Assembly: GCA_027578815.1 (NCBI GenBank)
Contig: JANBTH010000536.1
Coordinates: 1-15,153 of the forward strand
DNA: 15,153 nt
From: Coemansia sp. RSA 1804
Lineage: Eukaryota > Kickxellomycota > Kickxellomycetes > Kickxellales > Kickxellaceae
Reading direction: 5' to 3'
Position 1 is the stretch's first letter; each line of letters starts with the position of its first letter. Both the position numbers and the translations under genes were made by a program. The notes under the pieces are model-generated. The model worked only from the letters and a program-made list of their open reading frames with translations. It had not been told where the DNA came from and did no database searches. Shown here piece by piece: positions 9,087 through 14,486 of the stretch.

Positions 9087-9764
9087 TCACTTTTGCTGGG
9101 ATCTGGAGTTCTGGTAGGTGCGCTCATCGACGCGGCGAAGAAAGTCCTGGCGCTCGACATAGCCGTCCTTGTTTGCGCGGCTGAGGTCGTCGCGGATCCC
9201 CTGCGAATCCACAAAGCCTGTCCACTGGCGCCGAGCCGTATCCAGCGTGTTCTCGCGCTTGGCACGCCGCTGCTCGACCATCTCGGCCATCTTGCTGAAC
9301 TTGGAGACGGGACGCCGACGCTTCCTTGGCGCATCTGTCTCTGTCCCTGCTTTATCCTCAGTAGGCGACTTCTTGGACACGCTTTCGGCTTCTGTGGATT
9401 CCTTATCGTCCACCGATCCGTCGTCCACCTTATTCAGCTGTTTTCCAGCTTTTGGCTCATCGTCGTCTGCCTCTATGTGGACGCTTTCCTTTGCTTGTTT
9501 CTCCTCTGCCGGTGAATTCATCTCCTTCCAGATATCGTCAATCCGCCGTTTCCGCTGCTCACTAACCACCGCTGTTTCCTTTTCTGCTGCCTTGTTGATA
9601 TCGCTGTTGTCATTGCCATCGTCATTATCGCTGGCGTTGCTCGAGTCGCTACCTCCCTCTTCCTCCTCCTCTTCTTCCTCGAGCACAAACTCGCCATCGT
9701 CATCCGATGAGTCACTCTGTGAAAGATCCTTGCTGTCCGTTCTGTACAGATCAGCCAGCGACAT
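9087..9764 (-). CDS. SWC5: SWR1-complex subunit Swc5 (BCNT/CFDP1 family)
   Basis: A 225-residue nuclear protein. Swc5 is a subunit of the SWR1 remodeller, which exchanges H2A for H2A.Z; it helps engage the H2A-H2B dimer and activates the ATPase. The N-terminus (13-60) is highly acidic and includes D-D-D-G-E-F-V at about 21-27, matching the acidic D-E-F-type histone-binding motif reported for Swc5, then eight glutamates. A conserved R-I-D-D-I-W-K-E-M lies at about 74-82. The C-terminal BCNT domain (about 146-220) is the family signature: basic R-K-R-R-R, then W-T-G-F-V-D, G-I-R-D-D-L, and G-Y-V-E-R-Q-D-F-L-R-R-V-D-E-R. I chose Met at 9764-9762, which begins S-L-A-D-L-Y as in relatives. An in-frame codon at 9794 would add ten residues with no family support. 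The gene is intronless and beside the AT-rich island. Confidence 0.9.
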   Translation of the reverse strand: MSLADLYRTDSKDLSQSDSSDDDGEFVLEEEEEEEEGGSDSSNASDNDDGNDNSDINKAAEKETAVVSEQRKRRIDDIWKEMNSPAEEKQAKESVHIEADDDEPKAGKQLNKVDDGSVDDKESTEAESVSKKSPTEDKAGTETDAPRKRRRPVSKFSKMAEMVEQRRAKRENTLDTARRQWTGFVDSQGIRDDLSRANKDGYVERQDFLRRVDERTYQNSRSQQK

Positions 9765-10164
9765 TGTGTATCTTGCTTTGTACTTTATTCTCACACCAAT
9801 TTTTCAATTCTAAACACAGCTTATATGCAGCGCTTTTTTGGCTCAATTACAGTTTGAAGAGAATAGAAAAAAAGAGAAACACCTTGTTTCTTAGATAATA
9901 TATGATAAATCAAATCTTCACATACATTTTTCTGTTGGGTTAGATATTGTATATAAACATTTTTATTTTTCTGCATGAGATATGGTTTATGTCACTACCT
10001 AACAACTCTTGCTTTACAAAGTGACAAGATGGGTAAAATCAAGACATTTTCCCTTAAGTAATTTTTTAATAACCTTACGAATTTAAAACAAACATTGCAA
10101 TCTATATCTTTGAATAGGAAAAAATTAAAAGCCTGTAAAAAACAAAAAACAAGTAATACCATTT
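9765..10164. other. AT-rich spacer, left edge of the island
   Basis: Upstream of SWC5 the sequence turns sharply AT-rich, with many A and T runs. It must hold the SWC5 promoter. I find no ORF of substance, no RNA gene and no inverted terminal repeat. The first traces of the tandem gene family appear at about 10150-10165, so the 5' part of that oldest unit is either deleted or decayed beyond recognition here. Confidence 0.5.
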
Positions 10165-10532
10165 GCTGAATTCTTCTAATTTGATTATTCTCTACGCTTG
10201 AATATTTTAATCCACACTTCGTAAACGACTCAATCAATACCCCTTCTGATGGTATATCGGATCAGAGTAACCAATTTCATCTCCAATTGGGTCTAATAGC
10301 AAAATAAATATTATAATCAAAAGTCAAAATTCGATAACTTTACAAAAGAAATACTGCGTTTAATGGCTTTTCTGAATGGGAAAACATCCTGCGTTCAAGA
10401 TGTGCACTAACTTCTACCATCTGCAGTGGGAATTCACACTTAGCACAAACGGGCATCTGTCTGGTGCATGGAGAAAGCACCACCTTGCTGGAGATTCAAG
10501 AGAATAAAACTTCTGTAAGGACTAAGCACCCA
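10165..10532 (+). pseudogene. Decayed copy (unit A) of the tandem nuclease-like gene family
   Basis: No ORF is open here, but conceptual reading in shifting frames matches residues 32-154 of the intact neighbour at 11032. Matching pieces include N-P-H-F-V-N-D-S-I-N (from about 10209), I-S-D-Q-S (about 10248), F-T-K-E-I-L-R (10339-10359), A-Q-T-G-I-C-L-V-H-G (10443-10472) and I-Q-E-N-K-T (10494-10511). Lesions I can place: a TAA at 10177-10179 in place of Gly36; a 1-base loss at about 10180-10197; a TAA at 10305-10307; a 1-base gain between it and 10333; and a 1-base loss at about 10358-10365. After Pro154 similarity ends, and the space left before the downstream flank is about 260 bases too short, so the C-terminal part is deleted. 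The aspartate matching D128 is glycine (10452-10454), while E-N-K is intact (10500-10508). Confidence 0.85.
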
Positions 10533-10854
10533 GGTTTTCAAGTTGTTGTATACCAGCAATAAATATACTTACCTCTTTTGCTTCCAATATAACACCATTA
10601 ATAAAATATTTTTCTACAAATCTCCTTAAACTTAGAAATGCTGACGCTATTTATAATTGTTAATATTTTTCTCGTTCTGAAAATAACAATTTTAGCTAAT
10701 CTTATTTCAGTGTGATGCATTATATCAAGAATCGAATGTTAAAATCTCATCAAATATTACATTATTACATTTCTCCATTATGAATTATCGTATCATTCTA
10801 CCAAGACAATGATTAAATGCCGCATATCATATAAAACATAACACTTTTTATTAA
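10533..10854. other. Downstream flank of unit A, mostly decayed
   Basis: This stretch is AT-rich with no ORF. A trace of the family's downstream flank remains: GAATCGAAT at 10729-10737, matching 11966 behind the unit B gene and GAGACGAAT at 13908 behind the unit C gene. Its distance to the next unit's TTCAA mark is 132 bases, against 125 and 113 in units B and C, which supports common descent. Confidence 0.5.
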
Positions 10855-11031
10855 ACACTATTCAATAAGGCATCGATTTCTCTAGCTTTTTTCTATTTGC
10901 ATAAAGTACGAGTTTTCAACACGCTCATATCTTACACTTCAAAATTAAAAAACAATTATACCAGTTCCTATAAAGCATTTATTTCTGTACGCCCAAAACC
11001 TATAAATCTGACAGAACCCATTTTCCTCAAA
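10855..11031 (+). promoter_or_regulatory. Upstream flank of the unit B gene (repeat copy 1 of 3)
   Basis: It opens with ACACTATTCAATAAGGCATCG, followed by TTTGCATAAAG (10897-10907). It includes a TATA-like TATAAAG at 10969-10975, 63 bases before the start codon. Matching pieces occur at 12087-12120 plus 12841-12930 (before the unit C gene) and at 14013-14175 (unit D). TTCAA to ATG is 171 bases here and 174 in unit D. As it accompanies every copy, it is probably the promoter and leader of the family. Confidence 0.6.
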
Positions 11032-11841
11032 ATGAGCAACATTACAAGAAGTGCGAAATCGGGCAGCAATTGGTCTCAAGACGAATTGTTTGCATATAAC
11101 ATCATTGTTCACGAACAATCGTCTGTCGAGTTTTTTGGATTTGAACCCTCTTCATCTCTTGACTATATTGACCCGCACATGGTAAACGATTCGCTCAATG
11201 TCCTTTCTGACAACATATCGGACCAGACCTACCAACTACTTCGGCACCTGGATCTAATAACAAATGAATGTTGTAACCGCGAGTCGATGATTGACGACTT
11301 CTCCAAAGATATATTGCGTGTTATTGGCTTCGAAGAACGCGGGACCGTCTTGTGCACAAGGTATTCACTACCTTTGAAAATATGTGGTAAAGAGTCACGT
11401 TCAGCACAAACTGACGTTTGTCTACTGCATGGCTTAACCACCGTCGTACTAATTGTCCAGGAAAACAAAACGGCGAGAAGATACAAGGACCCAGAGCCAC
11501 AATTGATAGCAGAGGCCATTGCTGTCTTCCAGTATAACAACAGTCTTCGTTTTGATGCTGGAGTTGATGAATTGGAGGCCATGACAATTCCGGGTATTAC
11601 AATGGTTGGTACCAGACCTGCTTACTATAAGGTTCCTGTCACTCGCGCATTGAGTGGTGCTGTCGCTACCGGTCAGTATCCTCCTGAACCTACTCATGTT
11701 CATAAATGTATCGTGGACCCAGCCATTCTCGACGAAGGTGAAGGAATGGATAACCCGCAGTTTCGCAAAGTGGCCCTACAGCATTTTGATGCTTTCAAGG
11801 CTGTTGCCAAGTCTTTATGGTTAGAGTTTATTTCAAGATAA
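11032..11841 (+). CDS. Uncharacterised fungal protein with PD-(D/E)XK-like nuclease core, intact copy (unit B)
   Basis: A 269-residue protein, no signal peptide or membrane segment. ATG 11032 is the first Met in the frame; the open frame upstream begins without ATG. I recall similar multicopy, unnamed proteins in basidiomycetes, from memory only. Module 1 (1-60) has S-A-K-S-G-S-N-W, E-L-F-A-Y-N-I and E-F-F-G-F. Module 2 (about 84-170) reads as a PD-(D/E)XK core: helix with I-D-D-F-S-K-D-I-L-R-V-I-G-F, strand, A-Q-T-D128-V-C-L-L, a turn, then V-L-I-V-Q-E144-N-K146, and the helix P-E-P-Q157-L-I-A-E-A-I-A. Here D128, E144 and K146 would bind metal and catalyse; Q157 is the extra polar residue common after the core. 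Module 3 (181-230) has A-M-T-I-P-G-I and T-G-Q-Y-P-P-E-P-T-H-V-H-K. Its codons are more AT-rich than those of the core genes. Substrate and role are unknown; DNA cleavage is a structural inference only. Confidence 0.72.
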   Translation: MSNITRSAKSGSNWSQDELFAYNIIVHEQSSVEFFGFEPSSSLDYIDPHMVNDSLNVLSDNISDQTYQLLRHLDLITNECCNRESMIDDFSKDILRVIGFEERGTVLCTRYSLPLKICGKESRSAQTDVCLLHGLTTVVLIVQENKTARRYKDPEPQLIAEAIAVFQYNNSLRFDAGVDELEAMTIPGITMVGTRPAYYKVPVTRALSGAVATGQYPPEPTHVHKCIVDPAILDEGEGMDNPQFRKVALQHFDAFKAVAKSLWLEFISR

Positions 11842-12120
11842 ATAATTGTTAAAATTTTGCAGCTTATTGCACTCATCGATTCTCATATTTACTATAGCTA
11901 GTTATTCTTTTTTGGATAGTCTTCAGGTATTTTAAGAATAAAATTCAACTATAGCACATGTACTTGAATCGAATATAATAAAAACTGCATTTCTTTAGTT
12001 TTTAATTACACGGCGCCGTACTAAGCGACTAAGATAATAGTTAGATACCATGGATCAAGTAGATTGTCAATTCATTTTCAGCACACCTTATTCAACGGGA
12101 TATTGGTTTCTTCAGTGTTA
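11842..12120. repeat. Downstream flank of unit B, duplicated behind unit C
   Basis: Non-coding, AT-rich. It shares ordered blocks with 13791-14045: CATCGATTCT (11874 / about 13822), TAGTCTTCAG (11917-11926 / 13859-13868), a GAAT-rich block (11966 / 13908), GCCGTACTA (12015-12023 / 13957-13965), TTAGATAC (about 12041 / 13972) and ACACCTTATTCAAC (12083-12096 / 14013-14026). The blocks keep their order and spacing. Therefore the duplication unit includes about 280 bp downstream of the gene and runs straight into the next unit's upstream flank. Confidence 0.8.
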
Positions 12121-12840
12121 TGTTTGGTTGTTTTCGTTGATTAGTAATTGCTCAACAGGCTCAATTCTTGCATTTCAAAATGAAAAATAGAGAATAAATC
12201 TATTTATTAAAGAAACGCTAGATTGACTTAGAAGTATACAGAGAGACCGTAATTTAAAAGAAGGAAAAGTGAAGCTGCCAATTGCCTTTCATCGGCTCTA
12301 TCATCCGGCCTATCATCCTGTCGTCCATGTGTGTGGAATAGCTGGGTCTTTACATCCATCTCGGATCCGGTAGTAGCTACAAATAGGTAGGCAAAGAGCG
12401 TCAGACCCGACCAACGGGTCGGTTGAAGCGTGCCCTATTTGTGGCAAAGTTGGAGTGTCTCATCTTCTTCTCGTGGCCTTTCGTCATACGCAGCCATCTC
12501 AACAGTTTGTCGTTCTCATTGGCTCACAGGTTGAGTAAGAGAGACACTGTGTGTTTCGGCCGCTTCATGATCCGACGATGCTGCTCTGGCGTCATTGAAC
12601 AAATGGTCTCGCAGTCTATCTATGCCACGCAACACTCCTTGTACCATCTATAGTGCTTGGTGTGTAGCTCTGCCGTTAATAGTGGCGGTTGTTTTCCCGT
12701 TGTGCTGATAGTCGCTTTGTTTCTTCGATGCAGCTCTTGTCATTAATCTTATTCCCCTGTCTCCTCAACTCAAATACAGTCATTTCATTCCGGTGTTCTT
12801 TGTTCCGGAACTGTTTGGTCTTCTCCGCCACTGTATCTGT
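12121..12840. mobile_element. Insertion of about 715 bp in the unit C upstream flank, possible mobile-element remnant
   Basis: In unit C the TTCAA mark (12091) lies 890 bases before the start codon, against 171 and 174 in units B and D, so roughly 715 bp are extra. From about 12270 to 12840 the base composition is clearly less AT-rich than the surrounding island. Imperfect direct repeats flank it: CATTTCAAAATGAAAAATAG (12171-12190) and CATTTGAAAATAAAAGTAG (12841-12859). A short + frame (12422-12519) reads A-C-P-I-C-G-K-V-G-V-S-H-L-L-L, loosely like the zinc-knuckle end of some LINE reverse transcriptases, then a stop. No full transposase, inverted termini or poly(A) end is visible. Insertion is well supported; its origin is not. 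Confidence 0.45.
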
Positions 12841-12980
12841 CATTTGAAAATAAAAGTAGAAGAGAGCGTGACACAATTCCCATATAGCATTCATCTCTAT
12901 GTGCCCAGGAATGCGCAGTCAAATAGCACAATTTGTTCATCCATGGCCCAGGAAACTCGCCAGAAGCCACTTCCCTCATA
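12841..12980 (+). promoter_or_regulatory. Upstream flank of the unit C gene (repeat copy 2 of 3)
   Basis: GTGACACAATTCCCATATAGC (12869-12888) matches GTGACATAATTCCCATAAAA in unit D (14084 on) and, less closely, CCAGTTCCTATAAAGCATTT in unit B (10961-10980). The match to unit D continues through CCAGGAAT-x-x-GCA and a GGCCC-GAAA block. The TATA-like element of unit B is CATATAGC here, about 98 bases before the ATG. The left half of the flank is cut off by the insertion. Confidence 0.6.
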
Positions 12981-13790
12981 ATGAGCAATATTACAAGAAG
13001 TGCGAAATCGGCCGATGACTGGTCTGAGTGCGAGTTGATGGCATATAACATCATCGTTCACAGACAGTCATCTGTCGAGTTTTTTGGCTTTAAACCCTCT
13101 TCATCTCTTGACTATATTGACCCGCACATCATAAACGACTCCCTCGATGCTATTTCTGACAGCATATCCGACCAGAGTTACCGACTACTTTGGTATTTGG
13201 GATTAGCAAATAGACCAAGCCATATGCAAGAGTCAGCGATTGACGACTTTACTAGGGAACTACTACGTGTTATCGGTTTCGAAGAACGCGGAACCATCTT
13301 ATGCTCAAGATGCGCGATACCTTTTAACATCTGTGATGATTATTCACGCCTAGCAGAAAATGACATCTTTCTGCTAGATAAATACAGCACCATTCTATTG
13401 GTAATCCAAAAAAACATGGTAGCGGTAAACTCTATGAACTCAGAACCACAAACCATAGCAAGCGCCATTGCCGCCTTCCAACATAACAACGTTCTCCGTC
13501 GTAGGAATGGACTTAAACAGTTGGAAGCCATGACAATCCCATGTATTGGAATGCTTGGTACCAAACCTGCTTTCTATAAAGTTCATGTCACTCGCGCATT
13601 GAGTGGTGCTGTCGCTACCGGCCAATATCCTCCTGAACCTACTCATGTCCATAAATGTGTCGTTGCCCCAGTCTTTGGCAGCTGGAGTGGCGGGATGAAA
13701 GACCCAGAGTTTCGTAAAATGGTTCTACAGCACTTTGACGCTTTCAAGACTCTTGCCAAGTCCTTATGGTCAGTGTTCATTTCAAGATGA
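12981..13790 (+). CDS. Paralogue of the nuclease-like protein with lost catalytic motif (unit C)
   Basis: A 269-residue protein, the same length as its neighbour at 11032 and colinear without gaps; I count 170 identical residues (63%). ATG 12981 matches the neighbour's start, and no ATG lies upstream in the open frame. The N-terminal and C-terminal modules are kept: M-S-N-I-T-R-S-A-K-S, E-F-F-G-F, and from 203 V-T-R-A-L-S-G-A-V-A-T-G-Q-Y-P-P-E-P-T-H. In the nuclease-like core D128 remains (E-N-D-I-F), but Q-E-N-K is now Q-K-N-M, so E144 is Lys and K146 is Met. A PD-(D/E)XK enzyme could hardly cut with this site. Residues 111-160 are only 38% identical to the neighbour, against 84% for 181-230. 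The frame is nevertheless free of stops, which suggests a retained non-catalytic role or quite recent inactivation. Confidence 0.7.
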   Translation: MSNITRSAKSADDWSECELMAYNIIVHRQSSVEFFGFKPSSSLDYIDPHIINDSLDAISDSISDQSYRLLWYLGLANRPSHMQESAIDDFTRELLRVIGFEERGTILCSRCAIPFNICDDYSRLAENDIFLLDKYSTILLVIQKNMVAVNSMNSEPQTIASAIAAFQHNNVLRRRNGLKQLEAMTIPCIGMLGTKPAFYKVHVTRALSGAVATGQYPPEPTHVHKCVVAPVFGSWSGGMKDPEFRKMVLQHFDAFKTLAKSLWSVFISR

Positions 13791-14012
13791 ATGATAGTTT
13801 AAGTTTTGCCGCATGCCACACCCATCGATTCTTATATTTGCTTCTGAATTTTTTTGAATAGTCTTCAGATATTCTAAAAATGTAATATGACTATAGCGCA
13901 TGTGCTTGAGACGAATGTAATAATAACTGCATTTTAGTGGTCCTTCATTGCGCGGTGCCGTACTATTCGCAATTAGATACTGTGGCTCAAGAAGAACATA
14001 CACTTCCTTGAC
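13791..14012. repeat. Downstream flank of unit C, copy of the unit B flank
   Basis: Matches 11842-12082 in ordered blocks, including CATCGATTCT, TAGTCTTCAG and GCCGTACTA. There is no ORF. The TGA stop of the unit C gene begins the region; the first block follows at a distance within ten bases of that in unit B (69 against 76 bases from stop to TAGTCTTCAG). Confidence 0.78.
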
Positions 14013-14245
14013 ACACCTTATTCAACAGAACATCGTTTTCTTTGGTCATTTCTTGCATAAAGAACTAGCAGTACCACATAAACGTGACATAATTCCCATA
14101 AAATAAACTACCCAACACACCCGGGAATTTGCAAACAAATTTTGGAAATTGTTTTTGTGGCCCTGAAAGACTGAAAGTTCTCTTTTTTTCCTTAATGTCA
14201 ATTACAGGTGGCGCTTAGAGTCGCGAAATGAGCTTGTTTTTTAGG
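14013..14245 (+). pseudogene. Truncated unit D: upstream flank plus a broken start of the same gene family
   Basis: ACACCTTATTCAAC (14013-14026), TTCTTGCATAAAG (14050-14062), GTGACATAATTCCCATA (14084-14100), CCCGGGAAT (14120-14128) and GGCCCTGAAA (14159-14168) match the upstream flanks of units B and C in order. Where the ATG should be, 174 bases after TTCAA, there is an ATG at 14195. It reads M-S-I-T-G-G-A then TAG (14216-14218), which aligns with M-S-N-I-T-R-S-A-K-S after loss of one codon. Faint similarity may continue for about ten residues (S-R-E-x-x-L-F). Nothing of the remaining gene is seen. The flank is secure; the coding trace is weaker. Confidence 0.55.
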
Positions 14246-14486
14246 TGGAAAATTTTTCTTTCTTAAAAAACATTTAGTCAATGTTCAAGACGTGCTAGTG
14301 CTTAAACCTAAGAACGAAAACAGCGAGGTAATTATTTCATAATTTTTACCTCTGTTGTCTTAATTAAGTTTTTGAAGCTAGCCTTTTTATTACGTATCAG
14401 AAAGTTTCTTCTCTTTTTTGGTATTCTAAAAGCCTGGCTTGACATTTTAACGGTTTATTTTATATACGAAGAAAAGAAAAGAAAGG
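14246..14486. other. AT-rich spacer and promoter of the ETT1/NRO1-like gene
   Basis: Right edge of the island. It contains T-rich runs and a TTTTATATA element at 14457-14465, about 22-30 bases before the ATG at 14487. That is close for a TATA box, so transcription may start elsewhere. No ORF or repeat was recognised. Confidence 0.45.

Noticed and set aside
10562..10578. Consensus minus-strand splice donor (AGAG|GTAAGTAT)
   Set aside because: No plausible coding exon adjoins it on the minus strand, and it sits in decayed DNA just past the unit A pseudogene. Probably chance in AT-rich sequence.
10897..11031. N-terminal extension of the unit B protein by 45 residues
   Set aside because: The extension begins at TTG, not ATG, is AT-rich junk, and is not shared with unit C, whose own extension also begins at TTG. 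Both proteins start at the matching M-S-N-I-T-R-S.
12423..12653. 76-residue ORF inside the insert (and a 72-residue minus-strand ORF at 12676-12894)
   Set aside because: Neither resembles a known protein. The second runs across the insert edge into the repeated flank, so it cannot be an ancestral gene.
9765..14486. CRISPR array or bacterial-type mobile cassette
   Set aside because: The repeated blocks are long, imperfect, and separated by genes; there are no short regular repeats with spacers, and the context is eukaryotic.
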